A stretch of DNA of 64,000 bases from Pseudomonas chlororaphis subsp. piscium (GCF_003850345.1 NZ_CP027707.1:1798001-1862000); one strand, 5' to 3'. Positions 1-9,109 are shown, counted from the stretch's first letter. The notes: generated by a model not told the origin, from the letters alone. Numbers and translations are program-made.

Positions 1-1
1 G

Positions 2-2797
2 GTGCTGGACTCTTCGCTGCACGCCGACGAAAGCCTGGCCGCGCAGTTCCCCCAGGTCGACTATCGGCATCTGCCGCAGTACACCTACAAGGGCCTGCAG
101 GACAAGCTCAGCTACGGTGTCGGGCAGGTGACGACGCCGTACATGGTGTTTGCCGCCGACGACGACTTCCTGCTCCATGGCGCGCTGACCGAGTCGGTGG
201 AGTTTCTCGAAGCCAACCCCGACTACGGCCTGTGCCATGGCTACGGGATGATGTACCTGGCCCGCGCCGCCGAGGTGAACTACTACCGGCGCGACTGCCG
301 GGTGATCGAGGACTACGCCTCGGAAGATGCCGGCGAGCGGGTCATGGCGTTCATGAGCCATTTCCTGCCGCCGTTCTACGCGGTGACCCGCACCGACCTG
401 CTGCAACAGTGGTACAGCCTGCTGCCGCCGGGGACCAGTTTCGAATGGCAGGAAATCGGCCATACCTTCTTCCTGCTCGCCTCGGCCAAGGCGCGGATCC
501 TGCCGATCCCGTTCGCCGTGCGGGAAGTCAACTACAACGCCTCGGAGCACAACACCGATGTGTTGACGGTGCTGACCTACGGCGACGCCAAGTCGGTGGC
601 CCGGCGCGAGGAGTTCGCCGGCTTCCTGGCGTCGTTGCCCACCGGCTTGAGCGCCCAGGGGCCGCAGCAGGCCAAGCAGCTTGCCCTGGACAGTTTCAAG
701 GCCATGGCCGAGTGCCTGCTCACCGGGCGCTCGCTCAATGGCAAGATGATTTTCCGTTCGGCCTGGGTCGAGCCCGGGGCCGAGCCGGTGCGTTCGTTCG
801 GCCCGGAACAGTTCGTCGAGATGCCGTTCTACAACAAGCCGATGTTCGACCTGTTGACCGAGTTCGAATTCCTCATGCATGCGATGCCGGCTGGCCGCCT
901 GCAACTTCTGGAACTCGAAGGCGTGCTGCTCAAGCAGCAGCAACTGATGCAGGTGCAACCCAACGACACCGACCGTACCCTGCGCAGCCGCTTGTGGGAG
1001 GCGCTGTCGTGCAACCTGTTCAACCTTGAGGTGGTCCAGCGTCTGGCGTCTTCATTGCAAGGCTCTGAGGAACAGGAGGATGCCCGCAAGCTGCAGGCCT
1101 GGGCCGAGCGCCTGGCATCGGTGCCTTTCCAGGACGGCCCGGGGCTGCTGGAGAACATGCCTTCGGGGCGCCTGCTGAAGTGGCTGGAGGCGCGCAACCC
1201 CGAGGCGCAGCAGCTCAAGTCGATCAACGAGCACCTGGCCCGGCACAACGGCGGGCCGAGCTTCGGCATCCTGCTGCTCGATCTCGACGCGGACATGGTC
1301 AAGTTGCAGGCGACCTTCGACAGCCTGGTCAACGGCCATTGCCGGTCCTTCCAGGTGGTGGTCTTCACCACGGGCGACCTGCCGGCGACCACCACCGCCC
1401 AGGACACCGTGCATTTCGTCAAGGTCAGCACCAGCAACTATGTGGAGCGAATCAACCAGGTCGCGGCGCAATCTTCCCGCGACTGGTTGCTCCTGGCCCG
1501 TGCCGGCGAGCGTTTCACCGCAAGCGGCCTGCTGCGCGCCAGCCTGGAACTGCTCGGCGCCGAAGGGTGCCGCGCGGTGGCCATGGACGAAATCCACTAC
1601 GGCGCCGATGGCGCGTTGAAAGATGTGTTCCGCCCGGGCGTCAACCTTGACCTGCTGCAAAGCGTGCCGGACATGATGGCCGGCCACTGGCTGATTCGCC
1701 GGGATGTGCTGGTGGCCGCCGGTGGTTATTCGACGGCCTTTCCGCAGGCCATGGAATACGACCTGCTGCTGCGCCTGATCGAAGACGGCGGGCTGGCCGG
1801 CCTGGCCCATCTGGCCGAACCGCTGTTGCTCGGCCAGGCCGCCGAGGCGCAGGAGAACACCCAGTACAGCCAGGTGTTGACCCGTCATCTGGGCAACCGT
1901 GGCTACCGGGCCCAGGTCAGCGCGGCGCAGCCAGGGGTCTATCAGATCAACTACGGCCATGGCGAACGTCCGCTGGTCTCGATCATCCTGCGCAGCGAAG
2001 ACAACCTGAAGCAGCTGCAGCGTTGCCTGGTCAGTGTATTGCAACGCACGCGCTACCAGCGCTACGAAGTGGTCATCGCCGACAACCATAGCCAGTCCGA
2101 AGAGCTGGCCAGCTGGCTCACCAGCCTGGAGCAGAAGAGCGATCGTATCCGCGTTCTGCGCAGCCCGCAGCGCCTGAGCGTCGCGGCGCTGTACAACGCG
2201 GCGAGCCAGGAGGCCCGGGGCGACTACCTGGTGCTGCTGGCGGCCGACGGCGAAGTGGTCAATGCCGACTGGATGGAGAGCCTGCTCAATCAGGCGCAGC
2301 GTCCGGAAGTGGGGATCGTCGGCGCGCGCCTGGTGGACGCCAAGGGTGGGACCACCTCGGCCGGCCTGGTTCTCGGGCTGAACGAGCATCTGGGGGCGGC
2401 GTTCGCCGGTGAGTCGAAAGGCGCCAGCGGCTACCTGAACGGCTTGCTCGCCGAGCAGAACTATTCGGCGGTCTCCGGCGCCTGCCTGATGATTCGCAAG
2501 GACGTCTACAACGCTGTCGGTGGCCTGGACGAAGAGCATTTCGCCGAGTCATTCGCTGATGTCGACCTGTGCCTGAAGGTGGCCGATGCCGGGCTGTTGA
2601 CGGTCTGGACCCCGCAGGTGCAGATCCTCCATCCGGGCCTCCTGGCGGACGATACCCAGGCCGCGGCGGCGCTGCGTGACAAATGGCAGGCCCGCTTCGA
2701 ACACGATGTGGCCTACAACCAGAACCTGAGCCGGACCGGCAAGGGCTTCACTCCTGGCGCTCCTTCCAGTGTCGACTGGTCGCAGCTGCTCGCATAA
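2..2797 (+). CDS. multi-domain glycosyltransferase, 5' end outside window
   Basis: The reading frame is open from the window edge, so the true start lies upstream and at least 931 residues are present. Three glycosyltransferase-like modules can be seen. The N-terminal one (about 1-290) has an acidic DDD triplet near residue 54, of the metal-binding kind found in TIGR00180-type enzymes. The middle one (about 415-650) begins with a degenerate beta-strand pattern. The C-terminal family 2 module (about 655-900) has PLVSIILRSED, VVIADNHS and a DVDLCLKVADAG segment. It lies 30 bp upstream of pseB in a flagellar glycosylation island, so it probably adds sugars to flagellin or extends a flagellin glycan. 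The substrate cannot be read from sequence. Confidence 0.85.
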   Translation: MLDSSLHADESLAAQFPQVDYRHLPQYTYKGLQDKLSYGVGQVTTPYMVFAADDDFLLHGALTESVEFLEANPDYGLCHGYGMMYLARAAEVNYYRRDCRVIEDYASEDAGERVMAFMSHFLPPFYAVTRTDLLQQWYSLLPPGTSFEWQEIGHTFFLLASAKARILPIPFAVREVNYNASEHNTDVLTVLTYGDAKSVARREEFAGFLASLPTGLSAQGPQQAKQLALDSFKAMAECLLTGRSLNGKMIFRSAWVEPGAEPVRSFGPEQFVEMPFYNKPMFDLLTEFEFLMHAMPAGRLQLLELEGVLLKQQQLMQVQPNDTDRTLRSRLWEALSCNLFNLEVVQRLASSLQGSEEQEDARKLQAWAERLASVPFQDGPGLLENMPSGRLLKWLEARNPEAQQLKSINEHLARHNGGPSFGILLLDLDADMVKLQATFDSLVNGHCRSFQVVVFTTGDLPATTTAQDTVHFVKVSTSNYVERINQVAAQSSRDWLLLARAGERFTASGLLRASLELLGAEGCRAVAMDEIHYGADGALKDVFRPGVNLDLLQSVPDMMAGHWLIRRDVLVAAGGYSTAFPQAMEYDLLLRLIEDGGLAGLAHLAEPLLLGQAAEAQENTQYSQVLTRHLGNRGYRAQVSAAQPGVYQINYGHGERPLVSIILRSEDNLKQLQRCLVSVLQRTRYQRYEVVIADNHSQSEELASWLTSLEQKSDRIRVLRSPQRLSVAALYNAASQEARGDYLVLLAADGEVVNADWMESLLNQAQRPEVGIVGARLVDAKGGTTSAGLVLGLNEHLGAAFAGESKGASGYLNGLLAEQNYSAVSGACLMIRKDVYNAVGGLDEEHFAESFADVDLCLKVADAGLLTVWTPQVQILHPGLLADDTQAAAALRDKWQARFEHDVAYNQNLSRTGKGFTPGAPSSVDWSQLLA

Positions 2798-2827
2798 GCC
2801 CGGCTGACAGGAAAAAGGACTCAAGGC

Positions 2828-3829
2828 ATGTTCAACGGCAAATCGATTTTCATCTCTGGTGGCACCGGCTCGTTCGGGCGCAATTTCATCCGGCGTCTGC
2901 TGGAGCAATACCAGCCCAAGCGGGTGGTGGTGTTCTCCCGTGATGAGCTGAAGCAGTACGAAATGCAGCAGACCTTCAATGCGCCCTGCATGCGTTATTT
3001 CCTCGGCGACGTGCGCGATGCCGAGCGTCTGCGCCAGGCCATGCGCGGGATCGACTATGTGGTGCACGCCGCGGCTCTGAAGCAGGTGCCGGCGGCGGAG
3101 TACAACCCCACCGAGTGCATCCGCACCAATGTCAATGGCGCGGAAAACATCATCTCCGCGGCCATCGACAACGGCGTGAAGAAAGTCATTGCCCTGTCCA
3201 CCGACAAGGCGGCCAGCCCGGTCAACCTGTATGGCGCGACCAAGCTGCTGTCGGACAAGCTGTTCGTCGCGGCGAACAATATCGCCGGCGACCAGCAGAC
3301 CCGTTTTGCCGTGGTGCGCTACGGCAACGTGGCCGGTTCCCGGGGTTCGGTGGTGCCGTTCTTCAGCAAGCTGATCGCCGAAGGCGCCCGCGAGCTGCCG
3401 ATCACCGACGCGCGCATGACCCGTTTCTGGATCACCCTGGATCACGGGGTGCAGTTCGTGCTCGACAGCTTCTCGCGCATGCATGGCGGTGAAGTCTTCG
3501 TGCCGAAGATTCCGTCGATCCGGATCGTCGACCTGGCGCGAGGCATGGCGCAAAACCTGCCGCACAAGCAGGTGGGCATTCGTCCGGGGGAAAAACTCCA
3601 CGAGCTGATGGTACCGCTGGATGACGCGCGCATGACCCTGGAGTTCACCGATCACTACACCATCCAGCCGTCGATCCGCTTTACCAACGTCAATGTCGAC
3701 TTTGCCGTGGACGGCCTGGGCGAGCGGGGGCGGCCGGTGGACGAGCAATTCGAATACCGCTCCGACACCAATCCGCATTTCCTCTCGGTGGGCCAGATCG
3801 CCGCGCTGCATGCCGGGCTGTCGGCATGA
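2828..3829 (+). CDS. pseB: UDP-N-acetylglucosamine 4,6-dehydratase (inverting), PseB
   Basis: This enzyme is the first step of pseudaminic acid synthesis: 4,6-dehydration and 5-epimerisation of UDP-GlcNAc. The 333-residue protein is an extended short-chain dehydrogenase with an N-terminal Rossmann motif GGTGSFG (about residues 11-17). Its catalytic set is T125-D126-K127 with Y135 and K139 of the YxxxK motif, the arrangement known from Helicobacter FlaA1/PseB. The length matches the family. The start is an ATG preceded by an AAAAAGGA purine run. Its end overlaps pseC by 4 bp, which suggests translational coupling. FlaA1-like dehydratases also serve other sugars, but the following pseC, pseF, pseG and pseI settle the pathway. 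Confidence 0.96.
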   Translation: MFNGKSIFISGGTGSFGRNFIRRLLEQYQPKRVVVFSRDELKQYEMQQTFNAPCMRYFLGDVRDAERLRQAMRGIDYVVHAAALKQVPAAEYNPTECIRTNVNGAENIISAAIDNGVKKVIALSTDKAASPVNLYGATKLLSDKLFVAANNIAGDQQTRFAVVRYGNVAGSRGSVVPFFSKLIAEGARELPITDARMTRFWITLDHGVQFVLDSFSRMHGGEVFVPKIPSIRIVDLARGMAQNLPHKQVGIRPGEKLHELMVPLDDARMTLEFTDHYTIQPSIRFTNVNVDFAVDGLGERGRPVDEQFEYRSDTNPHFLSVGQIAALHAGLSA

Positions 3830-4998
3830 TTCCCTACGGGCGCCAGAGCCTCGACCAGGCGGACATCGATGCAGTGGTCGCGGTGCTGCAGTCCGACTGG
3901 CTGACCCAGGGGCCGACCATCGAACGCTTCGAACAGGCCATGGCCGCTCGCTGCGAGGCTGGCCATGGGGTGGCAGTGTGCAATGCCACGGCGGCCTTGC
4001 ACATTGCCTGCCTGGCCGCCGGGCTGGGGCCGGGAGACCGGCTGTGGACCACGCCCAATACCTTTCTGGCCTCGGCTAACTGTGGACGTTATTGCGGTGC
4101 CGAGGTGGACTTCGTCGATATCGACCCGCACACCTGGAACATGGATGCCCGGGCGTTGGCGCTCAAGCTTGAAGCTGCCGAACGCACGGGCAGCCTGCCC
4201 AAGGTGGTGGTGGCGGTGGCGTTTTCCGGGCAGAGCTGCGACATGCGGGCCATGGCGCAGCTGGCACAGCGTTATGGTTTCGTGCTGATCGAGGATGCCT
4301 CCCACGCGGTGGGTGCCTCCTATGCCGGGCGGCCGGTGGGCTGTGGCGAATTCGCCGCGATGACGGTGTTCAGCTTTCATCCGGTGAAAATCATCACCAG
4401 CGCGGAGGGCGGTATGGTCCTGACCAACAGCCCGCAGCTGGCGGACCATCTGCGGCGCTTGCGCAGCCACGGCATGACCCGCGACCCGGCGCAGATGACC
4501 GAGCCCAGCCACGGCCCCTGGTACTACCAGCAGACCGAGCTGGGTTTCAATTACCGCATCACCGACCTGCAGGCAGCCCTGGGTTTGTCCCAGCTGGACA
4601 AGCTCGACGCTTTCATCGCCCGGCGCCGGCAGCTGGCCGCCCGATATGACCGCCTGCTGGCCGATCTGCCGCTGACCCTGCCGCAGGCTCAGGAGCAAGC
4701 GCAGTCGGCATGGCACCTGTACGTGGTGCGCCTGCAACCCGAGCGCATCCGCCGCTCCCATCGCGGGGTGTTCGAGGCATTGCGCGAGGCCGGGGTCGGG
4801 GTCAATCTGCATTACATCCCGGTGCACCTGCAGCCTTATTACCGCGACCTGGGATTCGCCGCGGGGGATTTCCCCGAGGCCGAACGCTACTACGCCGAGG
4901 CCATCAGCCTGCCGCTGTTTCCGGCGCTGGACGATGAGCAACAGACGTATGTGGTCGAGCAATTGCGCCAGCTTATCCAGGAGCCCGCCCAGCCTTGA
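3826..4998 (+). CDS. pseC: UDP-4-amino-4,6-dideoxy-N-acetyl-beta-L-altrosamine transaminase, PseC
   Basis: This is the second pathway enzyme, a PLP-dependent aminotransferase of the DegT/DnrJ/EryC1 family that aminates the 4-keto sugar made by PseB. The 390-residue protein has the family layout: a substrate-gripping N-terminus (GRQSLDQADIDAV), ATAALHIA near residue 50, an EDASHA motif before the cofactor lysine, and K188 in FHPVKIITSAEGG, the expected Schiff-base lysine. The ATG overlaps the pseB stop codon (ATGA) and the end overlaps the next gene. Context rather than sequence separates it from related sugar aminotransferases. Confidence 0.95.
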   Translation: MIPYGRQSLDQADIDAVVAVLQSDWLTQGPTIERFEQAMAARCEAGHGVAVCNATAALHIACLAAGLGPGDRLWTTPNTFLASANCGRYCGAEVDFVDIDPHTWNMDARALALKLEAAERTGSLPKVVVAVAFSGQSCDMRAMAQLAQRYGFVLIEDASHAVGASYAGRPVGCGEFAAMTVFSFHPVKIITSAEGGMVLTNSPQLADHLRRLRSHGMTRDPAQMTEPSHGPWYYQQTELGFNYRITDLQAALGLSQLDKLDAFIARRRQLAARYDRLLADLPLTLPQAQEQAQSAWHLYVVRLQPERIRRSHRGVFEALREAGVGVNLHYIPVHLQPYYRDLGFAAGDFPEAERYYAEAISLPLFPALDDEQQTYVVEQLRQLIQEPAQP

Positions 4999-5702
4999 GT
5001 GCCATCGCGATCATTCCCGCCCGTGGCGGCAGCAAACGCATAGCGCGCAAGAACCTCAAGCCGTTCGACGGCGTGCCGATGATTGCCCGCTCGATTGCGA
5101 CGGCGCTGCGTTCCGGGTTGTTCGATCAGGTGCTGGTCAGTACCGACGATCCGCAGATCGCCGAGCTGGCCAAGGCCAGCGGCGCCAGGGTGCCGTTCAT
5201 GCGTCCGGCCGAGCTGGCAGACGATTTCACCGGCACCGGGCCGGTAATCGTGCATGCCTTGAATGCGTTGCGCGAGCGTGGCGAGACCTTCGATTACGCC
5301 TGCTGCATTTACGCCACCGCGCCCTTGTTGCAGCTGCGCTACCTGCGCCAGGGCTTGGAGACGCTGGAGGCTCATCCTGAAAGATCCTTCGCCTTTTCCG
5401 TGTGCAACTTCGCTTTCCCGGTGCAGCGAGCCCTGACCCTCGACGACCAGGGCGCGTTGACTTCGCTTTATCCGGAGTTTCGCAACACCCGCTCCCAAGA
5501 CCTGCCGCCGGCCTATCAGGATGCCGGGCAGTTCTATTGGGGGCGCAGCGAGGCCTGGCTGCGCGGCGACCTGGTGTTTTCCCCGCTCAGCCTGCCGGTG
5601 ATTTTGCCGCGCCATCTGGTTCAGGATATCGACACCGAGGAAGACTGGCTGCGCGCGGAGTATCTGTACGCGGCGCTGAAGGCCGGTGGAGAACTGGAGT
5701 GA
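4995..5702 (+). CDS. pseF: pseudaminic acid cytidylyltransferase, PseF
   Basis: This enzyme activates pseudaminic acid by transferring CMP from CTP, giving CMP-Pse, the donor used by flagellin glycosyltransferases. The 235-residue protein belongs to the NeuA/PseF CMP-sialate synthetase family. The nucleotide-binding start IIPARGGSKRI (residues 6-16) is followed by RKNLKPFDG, and VSTDDPQIAELA and YATAPLL lie further on. The only reasonable start is a TTG inside the TTGA overlap with the pseC stop. No in-frame ATG precedes the conserved N-terminus. The end overlaps pseG through GTGA, so translation is probably coupled along the cluster. Confidence 0.94.
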   Translation: MSAIAIIPARGGSKRIARKNLKPFDGVPMIARSIATALRSGLFDQVLVSTDDPQIAELAKASGARVPFMRPAELADDFTGTGPVIVHALNALRERGETFDYACCIYATAPLLQLRYLRQGLETLEAHPERSFAFSVCNFAFPVQRALTLDDQGALTSLYPEFRNTRSQDLPPAYQDAGQFYWGRSEAWLRGDLVFSPLSLPVILPRHLVQDIDTEEDWLRAEYLYAALKAGGELE

Positions 5703-6832
5703 GGGTGCTGATCCGGGCCGATGCTTCGTCGGCCATTGGCAGTGGCCATATCGCCCGCTGCCTGACTCTGGCCAGGGCGTTGCGCGAGCAGGGCGCCACA
5801 GTGGCGTTCGCTTGCCGAAGCTTGCCCGGACAGCAGCTGGACCGTCTGGCCGAACTGGGTTTCCAGACGTTCACCCTGCCGGCGAGTTATCCGGGTGAAT
5901 GCGTGCAGGGCATCGAGGCGTCGTTGCCCTGGCAGGCGGATATCGCCGCCTTGCAGGCAGCGTTGCAGGATCAGCCGCGATTCGATTGGGTGCTGGTCGA
6001 TCACTACGGCCTCGACTGGCAGTGGCAGCAGGCGGCGCGGCAATGGGCACCGCGGATTGCCGCCATCGATGACCTGGCCAATCGACGGCATGCCGTTGAT
6101 CTGTTGCTCGACCAGAACTTCAGCGGCACGCCCCAGGCCTACGCCGGCCTGATCGACGCTGAGTGCCGGGCGCTGCTGGGGCCGCACTTCGCCTTGCTGC
6201 GCGAGGAGTTTCGTTGCCCGCCGATCGCCATTCGCGAGCGGGTGAGTCGGGTTCTGGTGAATTTCGGCGGGTTCGATGTGGCCAGCCAGACATACAAGGC
6301 GATGCTGGCTTTGAGTGCGTTCGACGACCTGGAGGTGGATTTTGTCGCCGGGGCCGGTAACCCGGCCTGGGCGCAGATGCAGGAGCTGGCGGCCGGTCGT
6401 GGGCATTGGCGTTTGCACGCCTATGTCAGCGACTTTTTCCGCGTGATGGCCGAGGCGGACCTGTTTATCGGTGCCGGCGGCGGCACTAGCTGGGAGCGCG
6501 CCGCCCTGGGCCTGCCGACCCTGTGCATCAGCGTGGCTGGCAATCAAGAGGTCAATGCCCGGCTGTTGGCCGAGGCGGGCATGCATGTCTACCTGGGACC
6601 CTGCGAGCAGGTGAGCGTCGAGCAGATCCGCCAGGCGGTCGCGGCGCTCGTCGGCGATTACCCGCTGCGCCAGAGCCAGGCGCAGCGCTCCCGGCAACTG
6701 GTGGACGGGCAGGGCGCATCGCGGGTGGCGGCGGCCCTGTTCGAGATGGCCCGGAATCCATTGCGCCGTGCCGGGGATGATCCGGGCACTGACGAATTTA
6801 CGCGTGAATCGAAGGAAAACCCCAATGACTAG
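5699..6832 (+). CDS. pseG: UDP-2,4-diacetamido-2,4,6-trideoxy-beta-L-altropyranose hydrolase, PseG
   Basis: PseG removes UDP from the doubly acetylated sugar to give 6-deoxy-AltdiNAc, the PseI substrate. The 377-residue protein has a MurG-like fold. Residues 13-18 (IGSGHI) contain the catalytic histidine, H17, and GAGGGTSWERAALGLPTL near the C-terminus forms the sugar-nucleotide site. The open frame extends further upstream inside pseF, but the GTG at the GTGA overlap places the conserved N-terminus correctly. A second GTG two codons on is also possible. The C-terminal tail is somewhat longer than usual and overlaps the pseI start by 8 bp. In some bacteria PseG is fused to the acetyltransferase PseH, but no such domain is visible here. 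Confidence 0.92.
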   Translation: MRVLIRADASSAIGSGHIARCLTLARALREQGATVAFACRSLPGQQLDRLAELGFQTFTLPASYPGECVQGIEASLPWQADIAALQAALQDQPRFDWVLVDHYGLDWQWQQAARQWAPRIAAIDDLANRRHAVDLLLDQNFSGTPQAYAGLIDAECRALLGPHFALLREEFRCPPIAIRERVSRVLVNFGGFDVASQTYKAMLALSAFDDLEVDFVAGAGNPAWAQMQELAAGRGHWRLHAYVSDFFRVMAEADLFIGAGGGTSWERAALGLPTLCISVAGNQEVNARLLAEAGMHVYLGPCEQVSVEQIRQAVAALVGDYPLRQSQAQRSRQLVDGQGASRVAAALFEMARNPLRRAGDDPGTDEFTRESKENPND

Positions 6833-7877
6833 TTTCAAGATCGGCTCGCGCTCGATTGGCGCCGGCTCGCCGCCGTTCATCATTGCCGAGATGAGCGGCA
6901 ACCATAACCAGTCGCTGGACGTTGCCCTGCAGATAGTCGAGGCGGCGGCCAAGGCCGGCGCCCATGCCCTGAAATTGCAGACCTACACCGCCGACACCAT
7001 GACCCTGGACCTGGAACATGGCGAGTTCTTCATCAAGGATCCGGCCAGTCTCTGGGCCGGCTCCTCGCTGTATGCCCTGTATGAAAAGGCCCACACACCC
7101 TGGCAGTGGCACGCGCCGATCTTCGCCCGCGCCAGGGAGCTGGGGATGCTGGCGTTCTCCACGCCGTTCGATGAGAGCGCGGTGGACTTCCTCGAAAGCC
7201 TCGACGTGCCGGCGTACAAGATCGCCAGTTTCGAAAACACCGACCTGCCGCTGATTCGTCGGGTCGCGGCCACCGGCAAGCCGCTGATCATTTCCACCGG
7301 CATGGCCAGCATCGCCGAGCTGGACGAAAGCGTGCGCGCGGCCCGGGAGGCGGGCTGCAAGGATCTGGTGTTGCTCAAGTGCACCAGTACCTACCCGGCT
7401 TCGCCGGAAAACAGCAATATCCTGACCATTCCCCATCTGCGCGAGCTGTTCGGCTGCGAGGTCGGTTTGTCCGATCACTCCATGGGCGTCGGGGTTTCGG
7501 TGGCCGCCGTGGCGCTGGGCGCCACTGTGGTGGAGAAACACTTCACCCTCGACCGCGCCGCCGGCGGGGTGGATGCGAGTTTTTCCCTGGAACCGGCGGA
7601 GCTGCACAGCCTGGTGGTGGAAACCGAACGTGCCTGGCAGGCCCTGGGCCAGGTGCGTTACGGCGCGACCGAGGCCGAGCGGCAATCGGTGTTGTACCGC
7701 CGATCCCTCTATGTCACCCGCGACATGGCGGCGGGGGAGGTGTTCAGCCGCGATAACCTCAGGGCCATCCGTCCGGGCCTGGGGCTGGCCCCCAAGCACA
7801 TCGACGCGGTCCTTGGGCGTTGCGCGCGCCAGGCCCTCAAGCGCGGTACCGCACTGGATTGGGCATTTGTCGAATAG
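6825..7877 (+). CDS. pseI: pseudaminic acid synthase, PseI
   Basis: PseI condenses 6-deoxy-AltdiNAc with phosphoenolpyruvate to make pseudaminic acid. The 350-residue protein has the NeuB TIM-barrel with FIIAEMSGNHNQS near residues 18-30, KLQTYT, CTSTYPA and GLSDHSMG, followed by a C-terminal SAF antifreeze-like domain (about 290-350, YRRSLYVTRDMAAGE). The ATG chosen has GAAGGAA a few bases upstream and makes an 8-bp overlap with pseG. The frame is open further upstream, but that extension lacks family similarity. About 225 bp without a recognised gene follow before the next coding region. Confidence 0.96.
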   Translation: MTSFKIGSRSIGAGSPPFIIAEMSGNHNQSLDVALQIVEAAAKAGAHALKLQTYTADTMTLDLEHGEFFIKDPASLWAGSSLYALYEKAHTPWQWHAPIFARARELGMLAFSTPFDESAVDFLESLDVPAYKIASFENTDLPLIRRVAATGKPLIISTGMASIAELDESVRAAREAGCKDLVLLKCTSTYPASPENSNILTIPHLRELFGCEVGLSDHSMGVGVSVAAVALGATVVEKHFTLDRAAGGVDASFSLEPAELHSLVVETERAWQALGQVRYGATEAERQSVLYRRSLYVTRDMAAGEVFSRDNLRAIRPGLGLAPKHIDAVLGRCARQALKRGTALDWAFVE

Positions 7878-8102
7878 CCGTTTGTATGGCTGATTCGGCA
7901 AAATAGCGTGACCTGCGAGTCATAACGCGCATCTTCACTGTATTGTATTGACCGGGGAGATGGCGCCTGGCCGGTAAACGGTGCAGTGATAGCCTTCTAT
8001 TTCTTCCCGCTGTCGCCCGTCAGGGGCGCCAGGATGTCTGTTTGTCGGCAGCCCCGGTCCCTGTGGTCGGGGTATTCAGCTGTTTATTATTGGGAAGCCG
8101 TA

Positions 8103-9029
8103 ATGATTGGCATAAAGAGCATTGCGAGCTACGTGCCTGTAGCCGGCGTAGACAATTACGCACAAGGTGCAAAATTCGAGAAGGATGAAGAGTTCATCCT
8201 GGGCAAGATCGGTTCGGCCTTCCTGCCGCGCAAAGACGCCACGCAGGAAACCTCGGACCTGTGTGTCGAAGCAGTCAATGCGCTGTTCGCCAACAACCCG
8301 CAACTGTCGCGCGAGTCGATCGACGCGCTGATCGTCGTCACCCAGAACGGCGACGAAGAAGGCCTGCCGCACACCGCCGCCATCGTCCAGGACAAGCTGG
8401 GCCTGCCGACTAACGTCGCGGCCTTCGATATTTCCCTGGGCTGCTCCGGTTATGTCTACGGCATCTACGCGCTCAAGGGCTTCATGGAAGCCGCGGGCCT
8501 GAAGAACGGTCTGCTGGTCACCGCCGACCCTTACTCGAAGATCGTCGATCCGGAAGACCGCAACACCACCATGCTGTTCGGCGATGCGGCGACTGCTACC
8601 TGGATGGGCGAAGACGCTCCCTGGCAGCTGGGCAAGGCCAAGTTCGGCACCGACGGTTCCGGCGCTCCGCACCTGAAAGTCACCGATGGGGTGTTTTTCA
8701 TGAATGGCCGCCAGGTGTTCAACTTTGCCCTGCTGAAAGTCCCGGCGCACTTGAATGAGCTGCTGGCTGAGTCCGGCCTGAAGGCTGAGCAGATCGATGC
8801 GTTCTGCATCCACCAGGGCAGTGCGGCGATCGTCGACGCCGTGGCGCGCCGTTTCGAAGGCGAGCCGGAGAAGTTCATCAAGGACATGGTCGAGACCGGT
8901 AACACCGTGTCGTCGAGCATTCCGCTGCTGCTGGAAAAGCATGTGCTCGAGTCGACGTGGCAACGTGTGGCCCTGAGTGGCTTCGGTGTAGGGCTGTCCT
9001 GGGGCTCGGCGATTATCTATCGCCCATGA
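8103..9029 (+). CDS. ketoacyl-ACP synthase III-like protein in glycosylation island
   Basis: The 308-residue protein is a FabH/KASIII-type thiolase-fold condensing enzyme. All three catalytic residues of that family are present: C114 in DISLGCSGY, H237 in CIHQGSAA and N267 in ETGNTVSSS. The enzyme should therefore be able to accept an acyl group on cysteine. The frame opens 117 bp earlier, but the ATG at 8103 gives the family N-terminus MIGIKSIASYVP. It stands alone, without other fatty acid synthesis genes, between pseI and the flagellin glycosyltransferase. Similar genes occur in the flagellar glycosylation island of Pseudomonas syringae. A role in making an acyl group for the flagellin sugar is inference. 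A housekeeping fabH seems less likely from context. Confidence 0.85.
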   Translation: MIGIKSIASYVPVAGVDNYAQGAKFEKDEEFILGKIGSAFLPRKDATQETSDLCVEAVNALFANNPQLSRESIDALIVVTQNGDEEGLPHTAAIVQDKLGLPTNVAAFDISLGCSGYVYGIYALKGFMEAAGLKNGLLVTADPYSKIVDPEDRNTTMLFGDAATATWMGEDAPWQLGKAKFGTDGSGAPHLKVTDGVFFMNGRQVFNFALLKVPAHLNELLAESGLKAEQIDAFCIHQGSAAIVDAVARRFEGEPEKFIKDMVETGNTVSSSIPLLLEKHVLESTWQRVALSGFGVGLSWGSAIIYRP

Positions 9030-9047
9030 GTTGATCCCGCGGCATCC

Positions 9048-9087
9048 AAAAATAGCGCCAGGGTGTACCCTGAGCGCTATTTTTTTT
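9048..9087 (+). terminator. strong rho-independent terminator between KASIII-like gene and maf
   Basis: A long hairpin pairs AAAAATAGCGC with GCGCTATTTTT. An inner arm CAGGGT pairs with ACCCTG around a 2-nt loop, with a single bulged A. Eight T residues follow. It begins 18 bp after the KASIII-like stop and ends 22 bp before the Maf start codon. Confidence 0.88.
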
Positions 9088-9109
9088 GCATGAAGATAGG
9101 CGAGACAGC

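Noticed and set aside
5402..5698. N-terminal extension of pseG inside pseF
   Set aside because: The family N-terminus with the GSGH motif begins at the GTG overlapping the pseF stop; upstream residues are an out-of-frame reading of pseF.
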